In this document: piece after piece, positions 44,505-55,598 of the stretch | Layout of the letters: every line of letters starts with the position of its first letter | Numbering within the stretch: position 1 is the first letter of the stretch | DNA from: Primulina eburnea | Taxonomy: Eukaryota; Streptophyta; Magnoliopsida; Lamiales; Gesneriaceae | Assembly: GCF_022965805.1 (NCBI RefSeq) | Contig: NC_133114.1 | Span: forward strand, 7,088,261 to 7,152,260 | DNA: 64,000 nucleotides | Direction: 5' to 3' | Notes under the pieces: model-generated | Database searches by the model: none | What the model was told of the DNA's origin: nothing | Seen by the model: only the letters and a program-made list of their open reading frames with translations | Program-made: the position numbers and the translations under genes

Positions 44505-45878
44505 TTAGTAGGGATGACCTGCTACTCTTTCTAAAATTTGATCAAAAAATGGTAATGGAAAATGATCTTTTCTAGTGGCGTCATTTAATTTTCTATAATC
44601 AATACACATCCGCCAACTAGATGGGACTCGACTTGTTAACAATTCACCTTTTCCATTTTTTATCACTGTGATGCCAGATTTTTTTGGAACTACTTGTGTT
44701 AGGCTTAACCACTTACTATCAGAAATAGAATAGATAATTCCAACATCAAGTAGTTTGAGAACTTCAGTTTTCACAACATCTTTCATGTGTGGATTTAATC
44801 TCATTTGTGTTTGTTGAGATGTTTTATCATTTTCTTCTAAATGAATTTTGTGTGTGCAAATTAGTGGATTAATGCCCTTGAGATCTTTTAGTGTCCAACC
44901 AATTGCATTTTTATGTCTTTTAAGCATACCAACCAATTTACCTTCTTGATCACTTGCTAGTTTGGAAGAAATTACCACCGGATATGTTTCATCTTCTCCA
45001 AGGAATGCATACTTTAATTCTTCTGGCAATGGTTTTAACTCCAATATGGGTGGTTCATCTTTGTTCTCATATTTTGTCTCAAATTCTTTCGCTGATCCTG
45101 GTAACGAGTGATACCTGATAAAATCATCAAGATCAATTTCAATATCTTCTTTAATAGTATCAATTGAACAAATATCTAATTGGTCACGAGTACTCCCTTC
45201 TTGAATGTTTTCTTCCACAAGAGTTTCAATAAGGTTTTCATCTTCACGTTCATCTCCTTTGTCACGTGGTTGCTTACAAAGATTAAAAACATTAAGCTCC
45301 AAGGTCATGTTACCAAATAACAACTTCATTATTCCATTCCTGCAATTTATAATAGCATTAGAAGTTGCTAAAAATGGACGACCTAAAATTACAGGAATTG
45401 CATTACAAGCTTCGATAGGTTGTGTATCTAAAACTATGAAATCGACAGGATATACAAAGTTATCAACTTGGACCAACACGTCTTCTACCATACCTCTTGG
45501 CACTTTAACAGATCTATCAGCAAGTAAAAGTGTTACCGAAGTAGGTTTTAACTCGCCTAGATTGAGTTCTTGATAAACTGAATATGGAAGTAAATTCACA
45601 CTAGCTCCAAGGTCAAGCAAGGCTTTTTTAATCTTTCGTTCTCCAATAATACAAGAAATAATAGGACAACCAGGGTCTTTGTATTTCAAGGCATTATTAT
45701 TTTGAATGATTGCACTTACTTGTTCGGCTAAAAATGATTTCTTTTTCACATTCAATTTTCTTTTCACAGTGCACAAGTCTTTCAAAAATTTGGCATATGA
45801 TGGTACCTGCTTTATTGCATCTAATAAAGGAATATTAACTTTTACTTGTTCCAAAATATCATATATATCAGAATTCAA
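44505..45878 (-). pseudogene. Athila-like protease and start of RT
   Basis: A 457-codon frame. Residues 1-70 read IPLLDAIKQVPSYAKFLKDLCT, diagnostic for this lineage. The protease active site is LLDLGASVNLLPYSVY (D-x-G), followed by VILGRPFLATSNAII. RT begins at about residue 330 and reads VVPKKSGITVIKN and WRMCIDYRKLNDATRKDHFPLPF before the frame breaks. It overlaps the gag frame by 11 bp; the gag/pol break falls in an A-run near 45890 and looks like a simple indel. Confidence 0.9.
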
Positions 45879-47403
45879 ATTTGATTTTTTTTGTATTTTT
45901 TAATGCATGAGGGAATGGTGGTGACCCTATCTGTTGGTCCTCCTCTTCGCAAGTTATGGGTTCCAATTCCTTACCCTTTGGAGTTGATTTATCATCATCT
46001 TCACAAGGTTCAAGAATGAATTTTTCCACAACCTTACCACTACGAAGGGTAATAACAGATTTTACCTGATCCATCGGTTGAGTTCCAGATGTTCCAGTTT
46101 GTGAATGATGATCCTTGGGATTAGGCTGTGGTTGTGAAGGAAATTTACCTTTTTCATGAACATTAAGTGCAGATACAAATTTAGCAAGAGTATCTTTCAA
46201 ATCTGTCATAGTTTGAGCCGTTTGAGTATTGATAGACTCTTGCTTGGCAATGAAAGAATTCAATATTTCTTCCAAGTTCCTTTTAGGTGGAGGAATATAA
46301 GGTGCATAATTTTGAAAATTTTGTTGATTTTGGAAATGTGGTTGTGAAAATTGTGCAGCATTATCATTCCTCCAACTAAAATTTGGATGATTTCGCCAAC
46401 TTGGATTGTATGTTTGAGAAAATGGTTCAAAATTTGGCCTTTTGAAATTGTTCAAGACATTGAATTGCTCATAGAGACATTCTTTAAAAGAGGGCAAAGT
46501 GGGACAATCTTTTGTAGAATGATCACTTGTATCACAGATGTGACACGCAATTTCTTGAACAGATTTTAATTGACCATTCTTTATCAATTCAAGTGCCTCA
46601 ACTTTTCTTGCCAAAGAGGTAAATCTAGCTTGGAGATCATGTTCATCTTTGAGAATGTACATACCTCCACCAGATGTGGGAGATTGAATCTTGTTTGATG
46701 GTTCGATTGTACCTATAGTGTCTCAATTTTGAGCATTTTCAACTAATGAATCAAGATACTCAATTGCCTCGTTTGGATCTTTATCTTCAAATGTTCCATT
46801 ACACATAAATTCAACCATTTGCCTATCTTTAGGTGTTAAGCCTTAATAAAATTGAGAAACGACTCTCCAAATTTCAAAACCATGATGTGGACAAAGATTA
46901 AACAATTCTTTATATCTATCCCAACACTGATAAAAAGTTTCTTCTTGTTTTTGAGTGAAAGTGATGATTTGCCTTTTGAAAGAATTTGTTCTGTGAGATG
47001 GAAAAAAACTTTTCAAAAATTGTTGTTGCAATTCATCCCAAGTACTAACGGATCCCGATCTAAGATTTTGTAGCCAAGTTTTAGCTTTATCTTTTAAAGA
47101 AAAAGGAAAAAGCTTAAGTCGAATGGTGTTCATGCTACAATTTAGATCATTATATGTGTTGCACTCTTCTTCAAATTCTCGTAAATGCATGTATGGATTT
47201 TTAGAATCTAAGCCATGAAAGTTGGGTAAAATTTGGATAATATCAGGCTTAAAATTGAAATAAGATGCATCAGGGGGAAAAACTAGACATGAAGGTGCAC
47301 TAGTACGTGTAGGATTCATGTGATCTCTAAGTGTTCTTCGCCTATCATGATCATGTTGAGATTGAATTTCATCTTCATTTTCCTGGATGGGTTCTTCTGT
47401 CAT
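45868..47403 (-). pseudogene. Athila-like gag, two in-frame stops
   Basis: A single frame from MTEEPIQENEDE (47403) to 45868, interrupted at about 46843 (TAA) and 46725 (TGA). Upstream in-frame residues (from 47511) run across the leader and are not part of the protein. The capsid region includes FHGLDSKNPYMHLREFEEEC, LKLFPFSLKDKAKTWLQNL and WDRYKELFNLCPHHGF. A CCHC knuckle CHICDTSDHSTKDC is followed by a Gln/Asn-rich stretch and VITLRSGKVVE, typical of the gag-protease link in this family. Confidence 0.9.
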
Positions 47404-47564
47404 GTTTTGTAAAAATAAAGAGTTATTTCGAATGAGTCGACCACTAAGTTTACGTGACCAAATGCTCATGCAAATGCAAAAGAAAACACACAAAAACAAC
47501 AAAAATTTCAAAGAAAAAAAATAAACTAAAAAAATTAAATAGACTTGAAATTAAATTATACTTT

Positions 47565-47580
47565 CCCGGCAACGGCGCCA
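47565..47580 (-). promoter_or_regulatory. Primer binding site of the Athila-like element
   Basis: On the minus strand TGGCGCCGTTGCCGGG follows the LTR by six bases. Athila-type elements use this site, complementary to a tRNA 3' end (probably tRNA-Asp). Confidence 0.85.
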
Positions 47581-47817
47581 AAAACTTGTTGCCACTTTGA
47601 TTGTTGCACTCCCAAGAGCAGGTTGTCCACAAGTAGTATAATTCGATGAGTCCGATATCGTATCCACAGGGAAGCTAAGGTAATTACAAGTCCACTACAA
47701 TGTCTTTTTGTTTTGTTTTTGTTTTTTTTTATTTTAATTTTTTGAATCTTTAATGGGTAAATTTTAATTGAAGTATTTGAGATTAAAGGATCCACTCTTG
47801 ATATTTTAATAAAGTTC

Positions 47818-48093
47818 TGTTGAAATAATATATTTAAATATTGAAAAAGTAATAGTTGAATATTTGAATGTTGAAAATAAGAGTTGTAAAGTTAGAAATT
47901 TGTGTGTGATGATGTAGGTAATGATGTATTTTATTTTTGGATTATGTGTAATGAAACTCTATAAATAGATCTCTCATTTGTGAAGAAAATCACAATTGAG
48001 TAGAAAGAAAAATATTATAAAGTGTGTTGATTGGTAAATTTTGAGAGTTTGAGATTTTTACTTTTTACCATAAATTTTTACTTTTTCACAACA
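47818..48093 (+). repeat. 5' LTR of the Copia element (276 bp)
   Basis: TGTTGAAATAATA...TTTTTCACAACA. It includes CTATAAATAG near 47960, a good TATA box. Confidence 0.95.
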
Positions 48094-48110
48094 CGTTATC
48101 AGCACGAAGC
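48094..48110 (+). promoter_or_regulatory. Putative primer binding site of the Copia element
   Basis: CGTTATCAGCACGAAG follows the 5' LTR at once. It is not the usual TGGTATCAGAGC; it is a form I associate with one group of plant Copia elements, so I do not assign the tRNA. Confidence 0.5.
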
Positions 48111-48142
48111 TCTAAAAGTCCTACATACTATTCCAAGCTCCA

Positions 48143-48622
48143 AACAGAAGAAAAAGGTAACAAAAGTAATTATATTTATTTTACTGTTATTTATTTATTG
48201 TGTATTTATTTAATATACAATATAATGTTATTATTAGAAATAATAAAAATAAATTTTTCATAAACTTGTTATAAATCCTGGGAGGATGTTAAGACGACAT
48301 CCCACACTCCCGGCAAGGGATACGACAAGTATAAAAGCCTATAAGGTTTTTAAACAAAATAAATTATGACAGTCGTTATAATAACAGAAGAAAAAGGTAA
48401 CAAAAGTAATTATATTTATTTTACTGTTATTTATTTATTTTGTATTTATTTAATATACAATATAATGTTATTATTAGAAATAATAAAAATAAATTTTTCA
48501 TAAACTTGTTATAAATCCTGGGAGGATGTTAAGACGACATCCCACACTCCCGGCAAGGGATACGACAAGTATAAAAGCCTATAAGGTTTTTAAACAAAAT
48601 AAATTATGACAGTCGTTATAAT
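48143..48622 (+). repeat. 240-bp tandem duplication in the Copia leader
   Basis: 48143-48382 and 48383-48622 are the same except for one visible base (TTTATTGTG versus TTTATTTTG). Each unit contains AAATCCTGGGAGGATG and CCCACACTCCCGGCAAGG, with GGGAG/CTCCC complementarity that could form a hairpin. Located between LTR and gag, where packaging or dimer signals are expected. Confidence 0.9.
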
Positions 48623-48860
48623 ATTATGATATGATATATATAATTATTTAAACATGTCTAATATTATATATACCATATTATTACCATAAAATTATACAAA
48701 TACATACCTTTATTTTTTTGTACACCAACGGTCATAAACGGTAACAAAACGGCTAGTTTTTGCCCTATAAATATCATCTCACAAATACATACAATCACTC
48801 CAACTTTCTTTTCTTCTCTAAAAATTATTCTTCATCAAATTTTTCGAATAAAAAAAGAAG

Positions 48861-49016
48861 ATGGCTTTCTCAAGGGTATTTTTAATTATTTTGGTTATCA
48901 TACTCACGAGTCTTGTATTTATCGGAGAATATCCTCCTCGTGTGTTTTCTTTATTTTTACAAATACTTGTACTTGTTGTTTATCCGTTACTTTGTATTGC
49001 AATATTTATTAACTAA
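48861..49016 (+). CDS. Small hydrophobic ORF upstream of gag (51 aa)
   Basis: MAFSRVFLIILVIILTS... has two hydrophobic segments (about residues 6-21 and 29-50) separated by a GEYPPR turn, so it could be a two-span membrane peptide. It ends 32 bp before the gag ATG and sits in the element's leader. I do not recognise the family. It may be a remnant of captured sequence or simply a chance ORF in T-rich leader; no other copy in the window allows a conservation test. Confidence 0.35.
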   Translation: MAFSRVFLIILVIILTSLVFIGEYPPRVFSLFLQILVLVVYPLLCIAIFIN

Positions 49017-49048
49017 TAAAATGCATCGTAATTTTTTTTAGTACCACC

Positions 49049-50190
49049 ATGTCAAACTTGACAAAGCTCGAATTCATCGCTCTTGATATTACGGGGAAAA
49101 ATTATATGCCATGGACTCTCGATGTAGAAATGCATTTTGAGTCATTGGGTATAAGCGAGACCATTAATGAAAATGACATATGCACGTCACAAGAAAAGGC
49201 AAGAGCCATGATATTTTTACGTCGACATCTCGACGAGGGATTAAAATGTGAATATTTGACTGAAAAAAATCCCATGGCTTTGTGGAAAGGATTGAAAGAA
49301 AGATTTGAACATATAAGGGAAGTTATACTTCCGACCGCCCGTGATGAATGAATATGTTGAGATTCCAAGATTTTAAGAAAGTCAGTGATTATAATTCAGC
49401 GATGTATCGAATAATCTCGCAGCTAAAATTTTGTGGACATGAGGTCACAGAATCTGAGATGCTTGAAAAAACATTTTCCACGTTTCATGCATCAAATATT
49501 ACTCTACAACAACAATATAGAGTACGTGGATTTGCGAGATATTCTGAGCTCATCGCCTGTATTCTTGTGGCGGAAAAGAACAATGAGCTATTAATGAGAA
49601 ATCATCAGTCCCGACCCACTGGATCAACAGCATTTCCCGAAGTAAATGCTGTAAGTAAAAATGAATTTAAACCTCGGAACCAAAATCAAATTCAAAGACA
49701 AGATTTTGGTCGAGGTCGAGGTCGAGGTCGTGGACGTGGACGTGGACGTGGAATTGGTCGTGGTCGTGGACGCGGCCGTGGTTTTGAAAATAATAGAGAT
49801 AGTTATTTTTATAACTCATCTCAAAAGAGCGTCCCAAACCATCCACAGAAAAGGCATCATGAGAATACAAGTGTTAACGAAAATCACTCAAAAAGATATG
49901 AAAGTTCTTGTTACAGATGTGGTACTCCAGGACATTGGTCCAAAGTTTGTCGAGCCCCTGAGCACCTTTGTAAACTTTATAAAGAATCATTAAAGGGGAA
50001 AGAAAAGGAGACCAACTTCACTGAACGCAGTGACCGTTTGAGTGATTCAACTCATTTTGATGCTGGTGATTTTATAAATGATTTCTCTGGAAATGATCAA
50101 CATGTTGGTGGGATAGAAATGAACAATTTTGATGCTACAGATTTTCTCAATGACTTCTCTGAAAATGAACAATTTAATGGTAGAATATAA
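49049..50190 (+). pseudogene. Copia gag with one frameshift
   Basis: The first frame (49049-49351) begins MSNLTKLEFIALDITGKNYMPW, the common start of one plant Copia gag group, and ends RDE-stop. A one-base loss (expected TGG AAT reads TGAAT) moves the frame, and the second part (from about 49348 to 50190) continues MLRFQDFKKVSDYNSAMYRI, an RGRGRGRG tract (residues about 120-145 of that part), the knuckle CYRCGTPGHWSKVC and an acidic tail with two FDA..FLNDFSENEQ-like repeats. Confidence 0.9.
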
Positions 50191-50317
50191 ATGTACAATA
50201 ATTTATTTTTCATGTATTCATGTAATAATGTTTTATTGTACAATTATGATATGTGTTATATTTACATATGTATTTTCAGTAATTTTATTTCATTGTATAT
50301 TTTTTTGAAGTTCAAAT

Positions 50318-51730
50318 ATGGAAAATGCCATGAGTAAAGCTGAAGTTTGCATACCCGATAGTGGTACAACGCACACTATCCTCCGAGATAAAAGATATTT
50401 CTTGGAACTAAAACCAACAAAAACAACGGTGAATACAATATCAGGTCCTGTAGACTTGATTAAAGGATGTGGTAAAGCACAATTTTTGTTACCTAATGGT
50501 ACAAATTTTTTGATCAATGATGCTTTATATTCACCACAATCGAAAAGAAATTTGTTGAGTTTTAATGATATATATTCCCATGGGTATGATACTCAAACAA
50601 TGAATGAAGGGAATGAGAAATATATGTGTCTTATCACATATAAATCAGGAAAGAAATATGTGATTGAAAAACTACCAATGCTCCCTACTGGATTGCATTA
50701 TACACATATAAGTCCCATTGAATCAAACATGGTAGTTGATAATTCTTCGGTATTAACCAATTGGCATGATCGATTGGGACATCCTGGTTCAACAATGATG
50801 CGAAGAATTATAGAAAATACACATGGTCATCCACTGAAAGACCAGAAGATCTTTCAGAATAATAAGTTTCAATGCAAAGCATGTTCTCTTGGAAAACTTA
50901 TTATAAGACCATCACCAGTCAAAATCCAAACTGAATCATCAATGTTTCTTGAACGTATTCAGGGTGATATTTGTGGACCAATCCATCCACCATGTGGACC
51001 ATACAGATACTTTATGGTATTGATTGATGCCTCCAGCAGATGGTCACATGTATGTTTATTGTCAACTCGAAATGTTGCATTTGCAAGATTACTTGCTCAA
51101 ATAATAAAATTGAGGAATCAATTTCCCGATTATACAATCAAGAAAATTAGACTTGATAATGCTGGTGAATTTACTTCCCAGACATTCAATGATTATTGTA
51201 TGTCTATGGGAATCATTGTTGAGCATCCTGTTGCTCATGTACATACACAGAATGGATTGGCTGAATCATTGATTAAACGTCTGCAAATGATTGCTAGACC
51301 AATTATTATGAAAACAAAGCTCCCTATTTCTATATGGGGACATGCAATTTTACATGCTGCTTCATTAATTCGCATCAGACCAAGTGCATATCATAAATAC
51401 TCCCCATTGCAGCTTGCATTTGGTAAAGAACCAGACATTTCTCAACTGAGAATTTTTGGATGTATGGTGTATGTGCCTATTGCACCACCACAACGAAAGA
51501 AAATGGGACCTCAAAGAAAGGTTGGAATTTATATCGGTTATGATAGTCCATCAATCATTCGATATATTGAACCTCAGACAGGCGACGTGTTCACAGCACG
51601 TTTTGCTGATTGTCATTTTAATGAGGAAATCTTCCCAATGTTAGGGGGAGAACAGAAACATACCGAAAAAAAAAATTACATGGTATGTATCATCATTGTT
51701 ACATCTGGATCCAAGAACAAAACCATGTGA
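50318..51730 (+). pseudogene. Copia protease and integrase
   Basis: 470 codons. Protease CIPDSGTTHTILRD (about residues 11-24), GAG-pre-integrase NWHDRLGHPGSTMMRRI (about 146-162), integrase finger CKACSLGK, core with GDICGPI (first Asp), LDNAGEF (second Asp) and HTQNGLAES (Glu, about residue 310), and the C-terminal RIFGCMVYVPI and VGIYIGYDSPSII. It breaks in an A-run near 51668-51675 and pol continues in the next ORF. Confidence 0.9.
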
Positions 51731-53141
51731 AAAAGATGTACAACAAATTGTACACTTGCAAAGAATAGCAAATCAAATACCAGATGCATTTGCAGACACA
51801 AAAGGTGTAACTAAATCATATATACATGCTGCAAATGTCCCTGCTCGAATTGAAATTCCAAAGAAACAAATGGAAGATACTCATGATGTCATTAAACGCC
51901 TGAAGCGTGGAAGGCCAGTCGGTTCCAAGGATAAAAATCCTCGAAAAAGAAAATCCATAGAGAAACACGATGATCACAAAATAAAGAATGATGTTTCTGA
52001 AGAAACACATGATGATCACAAAATAGAGAATGGTGTTTCTGAAGAAACACATGATGATGAAAATGTTCTGTCAGAACCACAAACTGACGAGAATCATGAA
52101 ATCTCTATCAATTACATTAATACTGGAAAAATATGGAACCGAAAAGATATAGATGAAATTGATGATATATTTTCTTATAATGTGGCAATCGACATCATAA
52201 ATGATAACGAAGATCATGAACCAAAATCTTTTGGTGAATGTAAAAATCGACAGGATTGGATAAAATGGAAAGATGCCATCCAGGTTGAATTAGATTCGCT
52301 AAATAAACGTAATGTTTTTGGACCTATAGTCCTTACACCTGAAGGTGTAAAACCTGTTGGATACAAATGGGTTTTTATTCGAAAGCGAAATGAGAAAAAT
52401 GAAATAGTAAGATATAAAGCTCGACTTGTTGCACAAGGTTTTTCTCAAAGACCTGGAATTGATTATGAAGAAACGTATTCTCCTGTGATGGATGCAATTA
52501 CGTTTCGGTATTTGATTAGCTTGGCGGTATCTGAAAATTTAGAAATGCGTCTTATGGATGTTGTTACAGCTTACTTATATGGATCACTTGATAGTGATAT
52601 ATATATGAAAATCCCTGAAAGATTTAAGATGCCTGAAGCACAAAGTTCAAAACCCAGAGAATGTTATTCTGTGAAATTACAAAGATCATTATATGGGTTA
52701 AAGCAATCAGGTCGAATGTGGTATAATCGACTAAGTGATCACTTGATGAAAAAGGGATATGTAAATAATTCAATATGCCCTTGTGTTTTCATTAAGAAAA
52801 CAACATCCGGATGCGTAATTATTGCTGTATATGTTGATGATATAAACATCATTGGAACGAATAAGGAAATTCAAGAAGTTGTGTCATACTTGAAGGAAGA
52901 ATTTGAAATGAAGGATCTTGGAAAAACCAAGTATTGTCTGGGTTTACAAATTGAACAAAAAGAATGCGGAATGTTTGTTCACCAGACAAATTATACAGAA
53001 AAGATCCTTAAACGTTTTAATATGGATAAAGCAAATCCTTTAAGTACTCCAATGGTTGTTAGATCATTAAACATAGAAAAGGATCCATTCGTCCATGTGA
53101 AAATGATGAAGATATTCTTGGTCCAGAAGTACCATATCTAA
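51696..53141 (+). pseudogene. Copia reverse transcriptase
   Basis: Continues pol after the frameshift. It includes a linker with two copies of EETHDDHKIENGVS-like repeats (about residues 100-125). RT starts GYKWVFIRKRNEKNEIVRYKARLVAQGFSQ-type text (about 220-250), and its catalytic YVDDINII is at about 380. It ends out of frame at 53141 because of a one-base gain near 53152; the RNase H part follows in another frame. Confidence 0.9.
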
Positions 53142-53828
53142 GTGCCATCGGTGTCCCTTATGTACCTTACAAATTGTACAAGGCCTGATATATCTTTTGC
53201 CGTGAATCTGTTGGCAAGATTTAGCTCATATCCAACAAAGAGACACTGGAACGGAATTAAACATATATTCCGTTATCTACGAGGAACGACAGACTTGGGA
53301 CTTTTATATTCAAAAGATGCTAATCCAAGTATAATTGGTTATGCTGATGCTGGATACTTATCTGATCCACACAAGGCACGTTCCCAAACTGGATATGTAT
53401 TTACTCGTGGAGGCACTGCAATATCTTGGCGTTCACAGAAACAAACGCTCGTAACAACTTCATCAAATCATGCCGAGATTATTGCACTACATGAAGCAAG
53501 TCGTGAATGTGTGTGGTTAAAATCAATGACCCAACATATCCAAATTTCGTGCGGATTATCATTCGATGAGAAGCCTGTGATACTATATGAAGATAATGCT
53601 GCATGTGTTGCTCAAATGAAAGAAGGATACATAAAAAGCGACAGAACTAAACATATTCCTCCTAAGTTCTTCGCATTCACCAAGGAGCTTGAGAAGAATA
53701 AATGTATTGATGTTCGTCACATTCAATCAAGTGAAAACTCATCAGATCTCTTCACAAAGGCACTTCCTACGTCAATATTCAGAAAGCACATATATAATAT
53801 TGGGATGCGCAATCTACGAAATTTGTGA
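53142..53828 (+). pseudogene. Copia RT C-terminus and RNase H
   Basis: Reads LMYLTNCTRPDISFAVNLLA (end of RT), IIGYADAGYLSDPHKARS (RNase H catalytic Asp), LVTTSSNHAEIIALHEA (Glu), ILYEDNAACV (Asp) and SDLFTKALPTSIF, the usual Copia C-terminus. Stop at 53828. All RNase H catalytic residues remain. Confidence 0.9.
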
Positions 53829-53983
53829 AGAATTGTTCATGTCAACATCAGGGGGAGTTTACGTGACTGCACTCTTTTTCCCTTACTATGGTTTTTATCT
53901 CAATGGGTTTTTCCAAGTAAGGTTTTTAACGAGGCAGTACAAAACACGTAATGAAGACATCATCGTATCATGATCATCATCAC

Positions 53984-53992
53984 AAGGGGGAG
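53984..53992 (+). promoter_or_regulatory. Polypurine tract of the Copia element
   Basis: AAGGGGGAG directly before the 3' LTR. Confidence 0.9.
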
Positions 53993-54268
53993 TGTTGAAA
54001 TAATATATTTAAATATTGAAAAAGTAATAGTTGAATATTTGAATGTTGAAAATAAGAGTTGTAAAGTTAGAAATTTGTGTGTGATGATGTAGGTAATGAT
54101 GTATTTTATTTTTGGATTATGTGTAATGAAACTCTATAAATAGATCTCTCATTTGTGAAGAAAATTACAATTGAGTAGAAAGAAAAATATTATAAAGTGT
54201 GTTGATTGGTAAATTTTGAGAGTTTGAGATTTTTACTTTTTACCATAAATTTTTACTTTTTCACAACA
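53993..54268 (+). repeat. 3' LTR of the Copia element (276 bp)
   Basis: Equal in length to the 5' LTR with one visible substitution. Followed by AGTTC. Confidence 0.95.
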
Positions 54269-55598
54269 AGTTCAAATTAATGAACACTATTGAAATCCAC
54301 TTAATAAAATGGTTCCAATATATTAAATAATCATATTTATATTATGTTATATATTATTATTTTATAAGTATATAATATATACCCAAACTTATAAATGTTG
54401 TCAAGTATTTATTGTGCTATATATATTTGTAAACACTAAATCAAGATTCCCACTTTAAATGGTTGGTATCACAAAACAAACATTTAAATGGTACCAAGAA
54501 ATTAATATTATGATACATTGATTTGTAATAAATCAAGGCATCCACTTTAAATAGTTGGTAATACCAAACTAACATTTAAATAGTTCCAAGAATTTAATAT
54601 TATAATATATTCATATATAATAAATCAAGGCATCCATTTTAAATAGTTGGTAATTCCAAACTAACGTTTAAATGGTACCAAGAATTTAGTGTAACATATA
54701 GCAACAATAAATCAAAACTCCCACTTATAAGTAGGGTATAATAATGTTTAAAGAAATAAATATAACATAAACAATAAATAATGATTAAATAATATAAAAC
54801 ATAGATTATTACCTTTTAATAACCTTATTATCATGCCAAGAGTTTCACCTTTTCATCTCAACCTTGGGAAGTTAGCTACTCATTATTCAAAGTATAAAAC
54901 TTTGAATATGAAATTAACATACATGCTAATTATAGTTAAATGAAGAAATAAAAGAAAAATAAAGAGAGAAATATTATGAACTCAAAGATTTGTTCATAGA
55001 ATGAGGTATATCTCAATTCATTACAATGCACCCCTATTTATAGCCAAATTTGAGGAGACAACCACAAATAAAATATTATTTTTTACACATAAGTCTTCAT
55101 TGGTGTTCCAAGAAATTATATTTTAATGCACATCACTTTTGAAAATCTTCCCTCCTAATTTTCTTTTCCACATAAAAAAAACATGTAGATATCTGAGTTG
55201 TTGAGTTGTGGTATTTTTTTCACACCATTTGACCAAGTAATTTGAGAGATATGGTCAAAATACTAGAGCATGGTAAAACTGTCACTCCTTTGGTAACTTT
55301 ATTTGTTGCTTAATTTGATTCCAATTGTGAGAGGATTTTTATCTCATTCTTGTTAACAATATTGTAGATATTATAATCAAATTTCTACAGGTCAAGAATC
55401 ATCTTAATCTCATTTGCAACGCCAAAGTTATTCTTGTTTTATCGAACCTGTAAAAATAGTAAAAACTTATAATTACAGAACAGCTTATTTTGTATACAAT
55501 TTATTATAAAACATATAATATTTAAACATTTAATAAAACAAAAACTATAAATTAATATTATAAAACATTTAATTAATGTACAATTTTTATGTTTATCA

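Larger units (their letters stand above)
47818..54268 (+). mobile_element. Ty1/Copia retrotransposon with short LTRs (6451 bp)
   Basis: Two 276-bp LTRs, AGTTC duplications on both sides (47813-47817, 54269-54273), leader, gag, protease, integrase, RT, RNase H and a polypurine tract. The LTRs show one difference by eye (C/T near 47990 versus 54170). Despite this youth, the coding region has at least three frameshifts, so this copy cannot make a full polyprotein. Confidence 0.95.
10101..55598 (-). mobile_element. Athila-like Ty3/gypsy retrotransposon carrying two accessory ORFs
   Basis: On the minus strand: 5' LTR (55598-47587, itself interrupted), Asp-type primer site, gag, pol (PR-RT-RH-INT, no chromodomain), a cysteine-rich ORF, a LOG-like gene, a GGGACAATGTCA...GGGGGGG block typical of the region behind Athila coding sequence, polypurine tract and 3' LTR (11666-10101). 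Both ends carry the duplication GGTAG. Removing four inserted elements gives about 11.3 kb. Gag and pol carry stops and frameshifts, so this copy is dead. Athila versus Tat-type affiliation is judged by eye from RT/INT motifs and the primer site. Confidence 0.85.
47587..55598 (-). repeat. 5' LTR of the Athila-like element, split by a Copia insertion
   Basis: Pieces 47587-47817 and 54269-55598. Together they align with 10101-11666, including the 92-bp tandem repeats. The Copia element between them duplicated AGTTC. GGTAG (55599-55603) follows, continuing into the 3' LTR of element A. Confidence 0.9.
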
